DNA of 64,000 bases, taken from contig NZ_JAHKKG010000012.1 of assembly GCF_018829635.1 (NCBI RefSeq), forward strand, positions 62,001 to 126,000, read 5' to 3'. The notes under the pieces are model-generated. The model saw only the letters and a program-made list of their open reading frames with translations, was not told the DNA's origin and ran no database searches. Shown piece after piece: positions 52,983 through 63,107 of this stretch; positions within the stretch are counted from its first letter, which is position 1, and every line of letters starts with the position of its first letter. A program made the translations under genes and the position numbers. This stretch comes from Paractinoplanes bogorensis. GTDB taxonomy: Bacteria; Actinomycetota; Actinomycetes; Mycobacteriales; Micromonosporaceae.

Positions 52983-53444
52983 ATGCCAGCAAAGAATGAC
53001 GCTCCGGCTCTGCCGGGCAGTCGCGCGGTTGCGAAGCACGTCCGCATCTCGCCGAACAAGGCTCGCCGTGTGATCAACCTCGTCCGCGGTCTGCCCGCGA
53101 AGGAGGCTCTCACGGTCCTGCAGTTCGCGCCGCAGGCCGCGAGCGAGCAGGTCTACAAGGTGCTCGCGAGCGCTATCGCGAACGCGGAGAACAACGAGCG
53201 GCTCGACCCGGACGCGCTCCTGGTCAGCGAGGCGTTCGTGGACGAGGGTCCGACGCTCAAGCGGTTCCGGCCGCGGGCGCAGGGCCGGGCGTACCGGATC
53301 CGCAAGCGCACCTGCCACATCACGATCGCCGTCGAGGCGGTCCAGGTCGCCCGGCCGGCGAAGAAGGCCGCCGCGGCGAAGAAGGCGGCTCCGGCCAAGA
53401 AGGCCGCGCCCGCCGAGCCCCAGACGACGGAGGAGTCCGAGTAA
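52983..53444 (+). CDS. rplV: 50S ribosomal protein L22
   Basis: 153 residues. The L22 core spans about residues 8-118, with [19 protein letters not shown] and the [17 protein letters not shown] hairpin lining the exit tunnel. A C-terminal tail of about 30 residues, Lys/Ala/Pro-rich and ending acidic, goes beyond the E. coli protein; such tails occur in actinobacteria. ATG 52983; one-base overlap with rpsC. Confidence 0.96.
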   Translation: MPAKNDAPALPGSRAVAKHVRISPNKARRVINLVRGLPAKEALTVLQFAPQAASEQVYKVLASAIANAENNERLDPDALLVSEAFVDEGPTLKRFRPRAQGRAYRIRKRTCHITIAVEAVQVARPAKKAAAAKKAAPAKKAAPAEPQTTEESE

Positions 53445-54289
53445 TGGGCCAGAAAGTTCACCCCACCGGATTCCGCCTCGGTATCTCCACCGACTGGAAG
53501 AGCCGCTGGTTCGCGGACAAGCTCTACAAGGACTACATCGGCGAGGACGTCAAGATCCGCCGGATGATGTCCAAGGGCCTCGAGCGCGCCGGCATCTCCA
53601 AGGTGGACATCGAGCGGACCCGCGACCGGGTCCGGGTCGACATCCACACCGCCCGGCCGGGCATTGTCATCGGCCGTAAGGGTGCGGAGGCGGACCGGAT
53701 CCGCGGCGAGCTCGAGAAGCTCACCGGTAAGCAGGTCCAGCTCAACATCCTCGAGGTGAAGAGCCCGGAGTCGGACGCTCAGCTGGTGGCGCAGGGCGTC
53801 GCCGAGCAGCTGTCCTCCCGGGTCAGCTTCCGCCGGGCGATGCGCAAGGCCATGCAGTCGGCCATGAAGAACCCGATCTGCAAGGGCATCCGGGTGCAGG
53901 TCTCCGGTCGCCTCGGCGGCGCGGAGATGAGCCGCACGGAGTTCTACCGTGAGGGTCGCGTCCCGCTGCACACGCTGCGCGCCAATATCGAGTACGGCTT
54001 CTTCGAGGCCCGTACGACGTTCGGCCGCATCGGCGTGAAGGTGTGGATCTACAAGGGCGACGCCGTGCCCGGCCGCGAGGCCGTGCAGGAGGCGCCCGCG
54101 CGTCCGCGCCGTGACCGTGGTGACCGCCCCGAGCGTCCGCGCCGTGGCCGTTCCGGCTCGTCCGGCACGACCGCGGGTGGCACCGAGGCCGGCCGTGCGG
54201 CTCAGCAGGCTGCGGCCGCCGAGTCGACCGCGCCGCAGAACGACAGCGCCGCTGCTCCGGCCGCGGCCGAAACGCAGCAGGAGGGCTGA
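53444..54289 (+). CDS. rpsC: 30S ribosomal protein S3
   Basis: 281 residues. The KH domain ([25 protein letters not shown]) and the C-terminal S3 domain are complete; the final 65 residues are Arg/Gly then Ala/Glu/Gln-rich and probably disordered. It binds mRNA at the entry channel. ATG 53444 overlaps the rplV stop by one base. Confidence 0.96.
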   Translation: MGQKVHPTGFRLGISTDWKSRWFADKLYKDYIGEDVKIRRMMSKGLERAGISKVDIERTRDRVRVDIHTARPGIVIGRKGAEADRIRGELEKLTGKQVQLNILEVKSPESDAQLVAQGVAEQLSSRVSFRRAMRKAMQSAMKNPICKGIRVQVSGRLGGAEMSRTEFYREGRVPLHTLRANIEYGFFEARTTFGRIGVKVWIYKGDAVPGREAVQEAPARPRRDRGDRPERPRRGRSGSSGTTAGGTEAGRAAQQAAAAESTAPQNDSAAAPAAAETQQEG

Positions 54290-54292
54290 CCC

Positions 54293-54718
54293 ATGCTGAT
54301 GCCGCGTAAGCCCCCGAACGGCTTCCGTAAGCCGCACCACCCGGACCGCCACGGCGCGTCCAAGGGCGGCAACCGGGTCGTCTTCGGCGAGTTCGGTATC
54401 CAGGCGCTCGAGCCCGCGTACGTGACCAACCGGCAGATCGAGTCGGCCCGTATCGCGATGACCCGTCACATCAAGCGTGGCGGCAAGGTCTGGATCTCGA
54501 TCTTCCCGGACAAGGCGCTGACCAAGAAGCCGGCCGAAACCCGCATGGGTTCCGGTAAGGGTTCGCCCGAGTGGTGGGTCGCGAACGTCAAGCCGGGACG
54601 CATCCTCTTCGAGATGTCGTTCCCGAACGAGGCGATCGCGCGCGAGGCGATGCGCCGCGCGATCCACAAGCTCCCGATGAAGTGCCGCATCGTGACACGC
54701 GAAGTGGGTGAAAGCTGA
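54293..54718 (+). CDS. rplP: 50S ribosomal protein L16
   Basis: 141 residues: [57 protein letters not shown] and [14 protein letters not shown] 54293 is chosen over ATG 54299: AGGAGGG is 7 bases upstream and MLxPR is the conserved start. It overlaps rpmC by one base. Confidence 0.96.
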   Translation: MLMPRKPPNGFRKPHHPDRHGASKGGNRVVFGEFGIQALEPAYVTNRQIESARIAMTRHIKRGGKVWISIFPDKALTKKPAETRMGSGKGSPEWWVANVKPGRILFEMSFPNEAIAREAMRRAIHKLPMKCRIVTREVGES

Positions 54719-54951
54719 TGGCAGCGGGCGTTAAGGCAGCCGAGCTGCGCGAACTGACCGGGGACGACCTGGTCGCGCGGCTGCGGGAGGCCAAGGCGGA
54801 GCTGTTCAACCTTCGCGTGCAGGGTGCGACCGGTCAGCTCGACAACCACCGTCGGCTGCAGGTTGTCCGTAAGGACATCGCGAAGATCTACACGATCATG
54901 CGTGAACGTGAGCTCGGGCTCTCGGTTGCGCCGGACGAGGTGACAGCATGA
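54718..54951 (+). CDS. rpmC: 50S ribosomal protein L29
   Basis: 77 residues: [37 protein letters not shown], then the helical end with [17 protein letters not shown] 54718 overlaps the L16 stop. ATGA overlap with rpsQ. Confidence 0.95.
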   Translation: MAAGVKAAELRELTGDDLVARLREAKAELFNLRVQGATGQLDNHRRLQVVRKDIAKIYTIMRERELGLSVAPDEVTA

Positions 54952-55223
54952 GTGACGAGAGCACGGCCACGGTCCGCGCGAACCGCAAGGTCCGCGAGGG
55001 TCTCGTGGTCAGCGACAAGATGGACAAGACCGTCGTCGTCGAGGTCGAGGACCGTGTCAAGCACGCCCTCTACGGCAAGGTTCTGCGGCGCACCCGCAAG
55101 CTCAAGGTGCACGACGAGCAGAACGCGTGCGGCGTCGGCGACCGGGTTCTGCTCATGGAGACCCGTCCGCTGTCGGCCACCAAGCGGTGGCGTGTCGTGG
55201 AGATCCTCGAAAAGGCCAAGTGA
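54948..55223 (+). CDS. rpsQ: 30S ribosomal protein S17
   Basis: 91 residues: [55 protein letters not shown]. It is an early 16S-binding protein. ATG 54948 overlaps the rpmC stop by 4 bases. A 93-bp gap precedes rplN. Confidence 0.96.
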   Translation: MSDESTATVRANRKVREGLVVSDKMDKTVVVEVEDRVKHALYGKVLRRTRKLKVHDEQNACGVGDRVLLMETRPLSATKRWRVVEILEKAK

Positions 55224-55316
55224 GTGCGCGGGGCCGGCCGCGGTCGGCCCCGCCACCATCGTTCCGCCAAGCTTCGCCGCAGGTCAGCGAAGAACTGGCA
55301 GACATAGGAGACAGAC

Positions 55317-55685
55317 GTGATTCAGCAGGAGTCGCGACTGCGCGTCGCTGACAACACGGGTGCCCGGGAGATTCTGTGCATCCGCGTGCTCGGCGGCTCC
55401 GGTCGCCGTTATGCGGGCATCGGCGACGTCATCGTGGCCACGGTCAAGGACGCCATCCCCGGCGCCGGTGTGAAGAAGGGTGACGTCGTCAAGGCGGTCA
55501 TCGTTCGCACGGCCAAGGAGCGGCGTCGCCCGGACGGCTCGTACATCCGCTTCGACGAGAACGCCGCCGTCATCATCAAGGACGGCGGGGACCCCCGCGG
55601 TACCCGCATCTTCGGCCCGGTCGGGCGCGAGCTGCGCGACAAGCGGTTCATGAAGATCATCAGCCTGGCGCCGGAGGTGCTCTGA
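55317..55685 (+). CDS. rplN: 50S ribosomal protein L14
   Basis: 122 residues: [39 protein letters not shown], and [31 protein letters not shown] 55317 with ATAGGAGACAG upstream. First of the spc series here. Confidence 0.97.
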   Translation: MIQQESRLRVADNTGAREILCIRVLGGSGRRYAGIGDVIVATVKDAIPGAGVKKGDVVKAVIVRTAKERRRPDGSYIRFDENAAVIIKDGGDPRGTRIFGPVGRELRDKRFMKIISLAPEVL

Positions 55686-55687
55686 CC

Positions 55688-56002
55688 GTGAAGATTCGCA
55701 AGGGCGACACGGTCGTCGTCATCGCCGGCAAGGACAAGGGTGCCAAGGGCAAGGTCATCGCGGCCTTCCCGCGGCAGGACAAGCTCCTGGTCGAGGGCGT
55801 CAACCGAGTCAAGAAGCACGAACGCATCCGTACCACCCAGCGTGGTTCGAAGACCGGTGGCATCGTGACCCAGGAAGCCCCGATCCACATCTCGAATGTG
55901 CAGATCGTGGACGACCAGGGCAAGCCGACGCGCATCGGTTACAAGGTCGACGAGAACGGCAACAAGGTCCGTATCGCGCGTACGACCGGTAAGGAACTCT
56001 GA
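55688..56002 (+). CDS. rplX: 50S ribosomal protein L24
   Basis: 104 residues: [23 protein letters not shown] (KOW domain), [24 protein letters not shown]. An assembly initiator of the large subunit. GTG 55688; its stop overlaps the rplE ATG by one base. Confidence 0.96.
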   Translation: MKIRKGDTVVVIAGKDKGAKGKVIAAFPRQDKLLVEGVNRVKKHERIRTTQRGSKTGGIVTQEAPIHISNVQIVDDQGKPTRIGYKVDENGNKVRIARTTGKEL

Positions 56003-56571
56003 TGACTGCCGCTACCGAGACCAAGACGCTGCCCCGTCTCAAGCTCAAGTACCGCAACGAGGTAGTTGCCGGCTTGAAGGAGCAGTACAGCTACGGCAAC
56101 CCCATGCAGATCCCCGGCCTGGTCAAGGTCGTCGTGAACATGGGTGTCGGTGAGGCCGCGCGGGACGCCAAGCTGATCGACGGCGCCGTGCGTGACCTGA
56201 CCACCATCACCGGCCAGAAGCCGCTGGTGCGGCGGGCGACCAAGTCGATCGCGCAGTTCAAGCTGCGCGAGGGCATGCCGATCGGCGCGAAGGTGACCCT
56301 TCGTGGCGACCGGATGTGGGAGTTCCTGGACCGGCTGCTGTCGATCGCGCTGCCGCGTATCCGTGACTTCCGCGGCCTCGACGGTCGCAAGCTCGACGGC
56401 CACGGCAACTACACGTTCGGTCTGACCGAGCAGTCGGTGTTCCACGAGATCGACCAGGACCGGATCGATCGCACCCGGGGCATGGACATCACGGTGGTCA
56501 CGACCGCCAAGACCGACGACGAGGGCCGGGCGCTGCTCAAGCTCCTGGGCTTCCCGTTCAAGGAGAACTGA
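56002..56571 (+). CDS. rplE: 50S ribosomal protein L5
   Basis: 189 residues: [63 protein letters not shown] and [20 protein letters not shown]. It binds 5S rRNA. ATG 56002. Confidence 0.97.
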   Translation: MTAATETKTLPRLKLKYRNEVVAGLKEQYSYGNPMQIPGLVKVVVNMGVGEAARDAKLIDGAVRDLTTITGQKPLVRRATKSIAQFKLREGMPIGAKVTLRGDRMWEFLDRLLSIALPRIRDFRGLDGRKLDGHGNYTFGLTEQSVFHEIDQDRIDRTRGMDITVVTTAKTDDEGRALLKLLGFPFKEN

Positions 56572-56573
56572 GC

Positions 56574-56759
56574 ATGGCTAAGAAGGCGCTGATCATCAAG
56601 GCGGCCGCGAAGCCGAAGTTCGCCGTGCGTGCGTACACCCGCTGCCAGAAGTGCGGTCGCCCGCACTCGGTCTACCGCAAGTTCGGCCTGTGCCGCGTTT
56701 GCGTGCGGGACATGGCCCACCGTGGTGAGCTGCCCGGCGTCTCGAAGGCTTCCTGGTAA
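56574..56759 (+). CDS. rpsN: 30S ribosomal protein S14, zinc-binding type
   Basis: 61 residues of the short C+ form, with CQKCGRPH and [16 protein letters not shown] giving four zinc ligands, and the end SKASW. ATG 56574, 2 bp after rplE. Confidence 0.96.
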   Translation: MAKKALIIKAAAKPKFAVRAYTRCQKCGRPHSVYRKFGLCRVCVRDMAHRGELPGVSKASW

Positions 56760-56834
56760 CCCTTTAAGCAACACCGCTTCGCCGTAGGCCTGCCCCACGG
56801 TGGGAACCCCGGCGAGAAAGGTTGACGAACACCC

Positions 56835-57242
56835 ATGACGATGACGGACCCGATCGCAGACATGCTGACGCGTCTGCGTAACGCCAACCAGGCGTACCAC
56901 GACAAGGTGACCATGCCCTTCTCGAAGATCAAGGCGAACATCGCCGAGGTCCTCAAGGCCGAGGGTTACATCGCCTCCTGGACGGCTGAGGAGCCCGAGG
57001 AAGGCGCTGTCGGCAAGCGTCTGGTCGTTGAGCTCAAGTACGGCCAGAACCGCGAGCGCAGCCTCGCCGGCATCAAGCGCGTTTCCAAGCCCGGCCTCCG
57101 GGTGTACGCCAAGTCCGACGAGCTCCCCAGGGTGCTCGGTGGCCTGGGCGTCGCGATCATTTCGACGTCCCAGGGACTGCTGACCGACCGGCAGGCCCGC
57201 AAGCGGAGCGTTGGCGGGGAAGTCCTCGCCTTCGTCTGGTAA
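56835..57242 (+). CDS. rpsH: 30S ribosomal protein S8
   Basis: 135 residues: [66 protein letters not shown]. In E. coli it regulates the spc operon. ATG 56835 (alternative ATG 56841) after GAAAGGTTGACG. Confidence 0.96.
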   Translation: MTMTDPIADMLTRLRNANQAYHDKVTMPFSKIKANIAEVLKAEGYIASWTAEEPEEGAVGKRLVVELKYGQNRERSLAGIKRVSKPGLRVYAKSDELPRVLGGLGVAIISTSQGLLTDRQARKRSVGGEVLAFVW

Positions 57243-57259
57243 CTGGAGACTGAGAAACC

Positions 57260-57799
57260 ATGTCGCGAATCGGACGTAAGTCGATCCCGGTCCCGGCCGG
57301 CGTCGATGTCACCATCACCGGCCAGACCGTCAAGGTCAAAGGCCCCAAGGGCGAGCTCTCGCACACCGTCTCGGAGCCGATCACGGTCGAGCAAGAGGGT
57401 GCCGAGCTGCACGTCAACCGCCCCAACGACGAGCGCAAGGCCAAGGAACTCCACGGCCTCTCCCGTACCCTGGTCGCCAACATGATCGTCGGCGTCACCG
57501 AGGGGTACAAGAAGACCCTGGAGATCAACGGCACCGGTTACCGGGTCACGGCCAAGGGCAAGGACCTCGAGTTCGCCCTCGGCTTCTCGCACCCGGTCAA
57601 CATCGTGCCGCCGGCCGGTATCACGTTCTCGGTCGAGAAGCCGACCCAGTTCACGGTCGCGGGCATCGACAAGCAGCTGGTCGGCGAGGTCGCCGCCAAC
57701 ATCCGGAAGATCCGCCCGCCGGAGCCCTACAAGGGCAAGGGCGTCAAGTACCAGGGCGAGGTCATCCGCCGTAAGGCCGGAAAGGCAGGTAAGAAGTGA
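57260..57799 (+). CDS. rplF: 50S ribosomal protein L6
   Basis: 179 residues, two L6 domains: [19 protein letters not shown] and the C-terminal [15 protein letters not shown]. It sits near the factor-binding site next to L11 and L10. ATG 57260; GTGA overlap with rplR. Confidence 0.97.
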   Translation: MSRIGRKSIPVPAGVDVTITGQTVKVKGPKGELSHTVSEPITVEQEGAELHVNRPNDERKAKELHGLSRTLVANMIVGVTEGYKKTLEINGTGYRVTAKGKDLEFALGFSHPVNIVPPAGITFSVEKPTQFTVAGIDKQLVGEVAANIRKIRPPEPYKGKGVKYQGEVIRRKAGKAGKK

Positions 57800-58191
57800 C
57801 CGCCACGCTGCTCAAGCGCCGCAACGGCGCGGGTGCCGCTGCCAAGCGGGCTGTCGGAAAGGCGCGTCGGCACTTCCGGGTCCGTCGGAACCTCCGCGGT
57901 ACCGCCGAGCGTCCCCGCCTGGTCGTCACGCGTTCTTCGCGGCACATCACCGCGCAGATCATCGACGACCTCAAGGGCCACACGCTGGCCTCGGCCTCGA
58001 CCCTCGACGCCTCCCTGCGGGGCACCGAGGGCGACAAGAGCGCTCTGGCCGGCAAGGTCGGTGCTCTGCTCGCCGACCGGGCCAAGGCCGCGGGCGTGTC
58101 CAAGGTCGTCTTCGACCGCGGTGGCAACAAGTACGCGGGGCGGATCGCCTCGCTTGCGGATGCCGCTCGCGAAGCCGGACTCGAGTTCTAG
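57796..58191 (+). CDS. rplR: 50S ribosomal protein L18
   Basis: 131 residues: [61 protein letters not shown]. Binds 5S rRNA. GTG 57796. Confidence 0.96.
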   Translation: MTATLLKRRNGAGAAAKRAVGKARRHFRVRRNLRGTAERPRLVVTRSSRHITAQIIDDLKGHTLASASTLDASLRGTEGDKSALAGKVGALLADRAKAAGVSKVVFDRGGNKYAGRIASLADAAREAGLEF

Positions 58192-58204
58192 GAGGAATTG
58201 ACCA

Positions 58205-58828
58205 ATGCCTGGTCAGCAGCGCCGAGGCGGCGGGTCCGGCGGTAACACCGAGGGTGGCAACCGCCGGGACAACCGCCGTGAGGGCGGCCGCGGTAACGCG
58301 CCCGTCGACAAGACCCCGCATCTCGAGCGGGTCGTCGCGATCAACCGTGTCGCCAAGGTCGTCAAGGGTGGTCGTCGCTTCAGCTTCACCGCTCTGGTGA
58401 TCGTGGGCGACGGCGACGGCACCGTCGGCATCGGCTACGGAAAGGCCAAGGAGGTGCCCGCGGCCATCGCCAAGGGCGTCGAGGAGGCCAAGAAGCACTT
58501 CTTCAAGGTTCCGCGGATCGGCGCCACGATCCCGCACCCGATCACCGGTGAAGCCGCCGCGGGTGTCGTGCTCCTCAAGCCGGCGTCGGCTGGTACCGGT
58601 GTTATCGCCGGTGGCCCGGTGCGCGCCGTGCTCGAGTGCGCGGGTATCCACGACATCCTGTCGAAGAGCCTCGGCTCGTCGAACCCGATCAACATCGTGC
58701 ACGCGACTGTGGCCGCTCTGAAGGGCCTCGAGTCGCCGGAGCAGGTCGCGTCGCGTCGTGGCCTCCCGGTCGAGGACGTGGCGCCCGCAGCGATGCTGGC
58801 GGCGCGTGCGGAAGCGGCGGTGCACTGA
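58205..58828 (+). CDS. rpsE: 30S ribosomal protein S5
   Basis: 207 residues: a Gly/Arg/Asn-rich N-terminal extension, then [32 protein letters not shown] (dsRBD-like) and the C-terminal domain with [25 protein letters not shown] 58205 with AGGAGGAATTG upstream. Confidence 0.97.
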   Translation: MPGQQRRGGGSGGNTEGGNRRDNRREGGRGNAPVDKTPHLERVVAINRVAKVVKGGRRFSFTALVIVGDGDGTVGIGYGKAKEVPAAIAKGVEEAKKHFFKVPRIGATIPHPITGEAAAGVVLLKPASAGTGVIAGGPVRAVLECAGIHDILSKSLGSSNPINIVHATVAALKGLESPEQVASRRGLPVEDVAPAAMLAARAEAAVH

Positions 58829-59010
58829 TGGCCCGTTTGAAGGTCACCCAGATCCGGTCCGAGATCGGCCGCAAGCAGAACCAGCGGGACTCCCTGCGGT
58901 CGCTCGGCCTGAAGCGGATCAACGATGTGGTGGTCAAGGAGGACCGTCCCGAGATTCGGGGCATGATCTTCGCCGTGAACCACCTCGTAGACGTTGAGGA
59001 GGTCGAGTAA
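58828..59010 (+). CDS. rpmD: 50S ribosomal protein L30
   Basis: 60 residues: [29 protein letters not shown] and [14 protein letters not shown] 58828 overlaps the rpsE stop; the L15 start overlaps its own. Confidence 0.95.
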   Translation: MARLKVTQIRSEIGRKQNQRDSLRSLGLKRINDVVVKEDRPEIRGMIFAVNHLVDVEEVE

Positions 59011-59459
59011 TGGCGATCAAGGTCCACCACCTGCGCCCGGCGCCCGGCGCCAAGACCGCGAAGACCCGTGTCGGTCGCGGTGAGGGCTCCAAGGGCAAGA
59101 CCGCCGGCCGTGGTACCAAGGGCACCGGCGCTCGGAAGAACACCCCGGCGGCGTTCGAGGGTGGGCAGATGCCCATCCACATGCGTCTGCCGAAGATCAA
59201 GGGGCTCAAGAACCGGCCCCGCAACAAGGTCGTCTTCCAGGTCGTCAACCTGGACCGCCTGGCCGAGCTGTTCCCGAACGGCGGCCAGGTCGGACCGGAC
59301 GAGCTGTTCGAGGCCGGCGCGGTTCGCAAGAACCAGCCGGTGAAGGTCCTCGGCTCCGGTGAGCTGGGCGGCGTGACGCTGACCATCAGCGCGCACGCGT
59401 TCAGTGAGTCGGCCAAGGAGAAGATCGCTGCTGCTGGTGGTTCGACCACCGAGCTGTGA
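59010..59459 (+). CDS. rplO: 50S ribosomal protein L15
   Basis: 149 residues: [51 protein letters not shown], and a Ser/Ala/Gly-rich end. ATG 59010. The secY gap that follows has a hairpin. Confidence 0.96.
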   Translation: MAIKVHHLRPAPGAKTAKTRVGRGEGSKGKTAGRGTKGTGARKNTPAAFEGGQMPIHMRLPKIKGLKNRPRNKVVFQVVNLDRLAELFPNGGQVGPDELFEAGAVRKNQPVKVLGSGELGGVTLTISAHAFSESAKEKIAAAGGSTTEL

Positions 59460-59474
59460 GGCTTGTGGGGGTGT

Positions 59475-59509
59475 CTGCCCGGGCGTTGCCAAACGCGTCG
59501 CTCGGGCAG
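59475..59509 (+). terminator. Hairpin between rplO and secY
   Basis: Outer stem CTGCCCG/CGGGCAG (59475-59481 with 59503-59509) with an inner 5-bp stem, followed by ATCCCCTTTG. A weak terminator or processing site. The rest of the gap to 59701 has no clear gene; a TTAGAGT-like -10 near 59607 might belong to a secY promoter, but no well-spaced -35 was found. Confidence 0.45.
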
Positions 59510-59701
59510 CATCCCCTTTGTGGCGTCTGACCTGGCATTTCCTCGGCCGGTCAAATGCCTACGCGCGGTGACGGCTACCGTGACACACCGCGCTCCGGCA
59601 AGACTGTTAGAGTCCGTTCCCAGCTAGGGATATCGGTCGTCCGGACCGATGCCTTCCCCCATCCGCCGTTTTCGGCGGTAACCTCGCGCAGGAGGAAGAA
59701 G

Positions 59702-61048
59702 TTGCTCTCCGCCTTTACCAGTGCGTTCCGGACGCCTGACCTGCGCAAGAAACTGCTGTTCACGGTTTTCATCATTGCGCTGTACCGGCTTGGCGCCACC
59801 TTGCCCAGCCCAGGTGTCTCCTACACCAACGTGCAGCGATGCATTGACATCGTGAACTCTTCAGACTCCGGCAGTGGCGTGCTCAACCTGCTGAACCTGT
59901 TCTCAGGTGGCGCGCTGCTCCAGCTGTCGGTGTTCGCGCTGGGCATCATGCCGTACATCACGGCATCCATCATCCTGCAGCTGCTGACCGTGGTCATTCC
60001 CCGCCTCGAGCAGCTTCGCAAGGAGGGCCAGTCCGGCCAAGCGAAGATCACGCAGTACACGCGTTACCTCACGCTCGGCCTCGCCGTCCTGCAGTCCTCG
60101 GCGTTCGTCGCCCTGGCGCGGACCGGCCAGCTCTTCGGCAACGCCTGCGACCAGAACAACGCCACCCTGCAGATCATCCCGGAGAACACCGGGCTGCCGA
60201 TGTGGCTGACCCTCTCGGTCCTGGTGCTGACCATGACCGCCGGCACCGGCATGGTGATGTGGCTCGGCGAGCTCATCACCGACCGCGGCGTCGGCAACGG
60301 CATGTCCGTCCTGATCTTCACCTCGATCGCCGCCCGCCTCCCCGGCGAGGGCTGGTCGATCAAGGAGTCGAGCGGCGTCGGCAAGTTCGTTCTGGTCATC
60401 GTCCTGGTGCTGGTCATCATTGGTCTGGTCGTCTTCATCGAGCAGGCGCAGCGGCGCATCCCCGTGCAGTACGCCAAGCGCATGATCGGCCGCCGGATGT
60501 ACGGCGGCACGTCCACCTACATCCCGCTCAAGGTCAACCAGGCGGGTGTCGTCCCGGTCATCTTCGCGTCGTCGCTGCTGTACCTGCCGCAGCTGTACCT
60601 GCAGTTCTTCGACCCGAACAACCTCAAGGGCTACCAGATCTGGATCCAGCGCTGGCTGGCCGACCCCACGAGCGAGCTGTACATCGGGGTCTACTTCCTC
60701 CTGATCATCTTCTTCACGTACTTCTACGTCTCGATCACGTTCAACCCGACCGAGGTCGCGGACAACATGAAGAAGTACGGTGGTTTCGTGCCGGGTATCC
60801 GCCCGGGCAAGCCGACCGCCGACTACCTGGACTTCATCCTCAGCCGGATCACGCTGCCGGGTGCGCTGTACCTTGGTCTGATCTCGGTCCTGCCGAACTT
60901 CTTCTTCATCTGGCTGAACCAGCAGCAGTACCAGAACTTCCCGTTCGGCGGTACCGCGGTGCTGATCATGGTGGGTGTGGGTCTGGAGACGGTGAAGCAG
61001 ATCGAGAGCCAGCTGATGCAGCGCAACTACGAAGGGTTCCTCCGGTAG
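59702..61048 (+). CDS. secY: Preprotein translocase subunit SecY
   Basis: 448 residues from TTG 59702, which has AGGAGG six bases upstream and gives the usual actinobacterial start (LLSAFTSAFRTPDLRKKLLFT). Ten membrane helices form the channel; the plug region is SGGALLQLSVFALGIMPYITASII, and the cytoplasmic loops have QRRIPVQYAKR. Longer in-frame starts upstream are unlikely. It pairs with SecE above. Confidence 0.96.
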   Translation: MLSAFTSAFRTPDLRKKLLFTVFIIALYRLGATLPSPGVSYTNVQRCIDIVNSSDSGSGVLNLLNLFSGGALLQLSVFALGIMPYITASIILQLLTVVIPRLEQLRKEGQSGQAKITQYTRYLTLGLAVLQSSAFVALARTGQLFGNACDQNNATLQIIPENTGLPMWLTLSVLVLTMTAGTGMVMWLGELITDRGVGNGMSVLIFTSIAARLPGEGWSIKESSGVGKFVLVIVLVLVIIGLVVFIEQAQRRIPVQYAKRMIGRRMYGGTSTYIPLKVNQAGVVPVIFASSLLYLPQLYLQFFDPNNLKGYQIWIQRWLADPTSELYIGVYFLLIIFFTYFYVSITFNPTEVADNMKKYGGFVPGIRPGKPTADYLDFILSRITLPGALYLGLISVLPNFFFIWLNQQQYQNFPFGGTAVLIMVGVGLETVKQIESQLMQRNYEGFLR

Positions 61049-61122
61049 TGGGGACGCGGGGCCGGGGGGCTCTTGCGTCAGCGGTAAGCGTGGCTCGTTC
61101 TCACCGAAGCGAGGCGATGTAG

Positions 61123-61776
61123 GTGCGGCTGGTACTGGTGGGCCCTCCGGGGGCCGGCAAGGGGACCCAGGCTGAGTTCATCGCTGCCCATCTGGCCGTA
61201 CCTAAGATCTCGACCGGTGACATCTTCCGGGCCAACGTCTCCCAGGGCACGCCCCTGGGTCTGGAAGCCAAGCGGTACATGGACGCCGGCAACCTCGTGC
61301 CGGACGAGGTGACCATCAACATGGTTCGCGATCGTCTGGCCGAGCCCGACGCCGGTGACGGCTTCCTGCTCGACGGTTTCCCGCGCACCGTGCCCCAGGC
61401 CTCGGCCCTGGACAAGCTCCTGGCCGACCTGGGCACGGCGCTCGACCTGGTGATGGAGCTCGTGGTCGACGACGACGAGGTCATCCGGCGGCTCTCGGGC
61501 CGCCGGACCTGCCGCGGTTGCGGCAAGATCTGGCACGTCGAGTTCGACCCGACGACCAAGGAGAACATCTGCGACCGCTGTGGGTCGGAGCTGTTCCAGC
61601 GGGACGACGACAAGGCCGAGACGATCGCCAACCGCCTGGTGGAATACACCGACAAGACGGCGCCGCTGGTCGACTTCTACGGCGCTCAGAACAAGCTGGT
61701 GGGGATCGACGCGACCGGACCGGTCGAGGACGTAACGGTGCGCGCCATCGACGCCCTGCGGTCCTACGGGGGCTGA
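61123..61776 (+). CDS. adk: Adenylate kinase
   Basis: 217 residues: P-loop [10 protein letters not shown] (about residues 7-16), [20 protein letters not shown] and a lid with a CRGCG ... CDRCG zinc site. It equilibrates ATP, ADP and AMP. GTG 61123. The map start is 1 bp after its stop. Confidence 0.97.
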   Translation: MRLVLVGPPGAGKGTQAEFIAAHLAVPKISTGDIFRANVSQGTPLGLEAKRYMDAGNLVPDEVTINMVRDRLAEPDAGDGFLLDGFPRTVPQASALDKLLADLGTALDLVMELVVDDDEVIRRLSGRRTCRGCGKIWHVEFDPTTKENICDRCGSELFQRDDDKAETIANRLVEYTDKTAPLVDFYGAQNKLVGIDATGPVEDVTVRAIDALRSYGG

Positions 61777-61777
61777 C

Positions 61778-62611
61778 GTGCGCCGCCAGCAGCTGGATAT
61801 TCAGCTGAAGACGCCCGAGCAGATCGAGAAGATGCGCGGCGCCGGCCTGGTGGTCGCCGCCGCGCTCGACGCGATGCGGGATGCGGTGGCCCCCGGCGTC
61901 TCGACCGGTGACCTCGACGCGATCGCCGAGAAGGTCATCCGCGACGCGGGGGCGGTCCCGTCGTTCAAGGGCTACCACGGCTTCCCGGCGTCGATCTGCG
62001 CGTCGGTCAACGAGCAGGTGGTCCACGGCATCCCGAGCACCGAGCAGGTGCTCAGCGAGGGCGACCTGATCTCGCTGGACTGCGGCGCGATCCTGGACGG
62101 CTGGCACGGCGACTCGGCGATCACCGTCGGCGTCGGCCCGACCGACCCCGCTCTGCTCAAGATGGCCGAGGTGGCCGAGGACGCCATGTGGGCCGGGATC
62201 GCGGCTGCGGCGCGCGGTGCGGCCAACGGCCGGGGCCGGCTCACCGATATCTCGTTCAACGTCGAAAAGGCGATCCGTAAGGCGGGCCGCTACGGCATCG
62301 TCGACGGCTACGGCGGGCACGGCATCGGCACCGAGATGCACCAGGACCCGCACGTGCTCAACCACGGCAAGCCGGGCAAGGGCCCGCGCCTCGAGCCCGG
62401 CCTGTGCCTGGCGATCGAACCGATGATCACGCTCGGCTCGCCCCGGACGGCCGAGCTGTCCGACGGCTGGACCGTGGTGACCCGCGACAACTCGATCGCG
62501 GCCCACGTCGAGCACACGATGTGCCTGCTCGACGACGGGGTCTGGGTGACGACCGCGGTCGACGGCGGCCGGGCCCGGCTGGGCGATCTGGTCACCGCAC
62601 GCCAGCCCTGA
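61778..62611 (+). CDS. map: Methionine aminopeptidase, type I
   Basis: 277 residues; the five metal ligands are visible as LDCG (Asp), WHGDSAIT (Asp), GGHGIG (His), AIEPM (Glu) and VEHT (Glu). It removes the initiator methionine from nascent proteins. GTG 61778. infA normally follows in this group, but here two DUF1707 genes intervene. Confidence 0.96.
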   Translation: MRRQQLDIQLKTPEQIEKMRGAGLVVAAALDAMRDAVAPGVSTGDLDAIAEKVIRDAGAVPSFKGYHGFPASICASVNEQVVHGIPSTEQVLSEGDLISLDCGAILDGWHGDSAITVGVGPTDPALLKMAEVAEDAMWAGIAAAARGAANGRGRLTDISFNVEKAIRKAGRYGIVDGYGGHGIGTEMHQDPHVLNHGKPGKGPRLEPGLCLAIEPMITLGSPRTAELSDGWTVVTRDNSIAAHVEHTMCLLDDGVWVTTAVDGGRARLGDLVTARQP

Positions 62612-62636
62612 CTACCGATGGGTGATTCTCTCGGGC

Positions 62637-63077
62637 ATGCTGGGACGCATGGGCCGGGAAGAGATGCGAGCGGGCGACGGTGACCGCAAGGCCGTCGCCG
62701 AACAGTTGAAGTCAGCGCTCGACGAGGGTCGTCTCGACCTGCACGAGTACGACGAACGCCTGCAGCGGACGTATGCCGCCAAGACCTTCGGCGACCTCGA
62801 CGGGCTGCTCGACGACCTGCCCGGCACGGTGCCCGTGCAGCACTCCCAGGTCCAGCCCGCCGCCGCGCCACCACCTCCGGCCGCCGCGGCCGGCCCCGCC
62901 GCCGTCCGCCGGCCGCCCTGGGTGGGTGGCTACGGGGGCGTCGTGGTCGTCTGCGTGCTGATCTGGCTCTTCACCATGCTGGCCTCCGGTCATTGGATCT
63001 ACCCGTGGCCCGTCTGGATGCTGATCCCCCTGGTCCTGGGCTTCTTCGGGCAGCGCTTCGGCGGGCGCGGGCGCTGA
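62637..63077 (+). CDS. DUF1707 domain membrane protein
   Basis: 146 residues from ATG 62637 (alternatives GTG 62622 and ATG 62649). The N-terminal DUF1707 has MRAGDGDRKAVAEQLKSAL and DLHEYDERLQRTYAAKTFGDL. A Pro/Ala linker and two hydrophobic segments around YPWPVWMLIPLVLGFFG follow. Related to the protein at 20593-21042. Function unknown; it sits 25 bp after map. Confidence 0.82.
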   Translation: MLGRMGREEMRAGDGDRKAVAEQLKSALDEGRLDLHEYDERLQRTYAAKTFGDLDGLLDDLPGTVPVQHSQVQPAAAPPPPAAAAGPAAVRRPPWVGGYGGVVVVCVLIWLFTMLASGHWIYPWPVWMLIPLVLGFFGQRFGGRGR

Positions 63078-63107
63078 GCCGGCCCGTACTGGATGAGGGC
63101 TGTCACG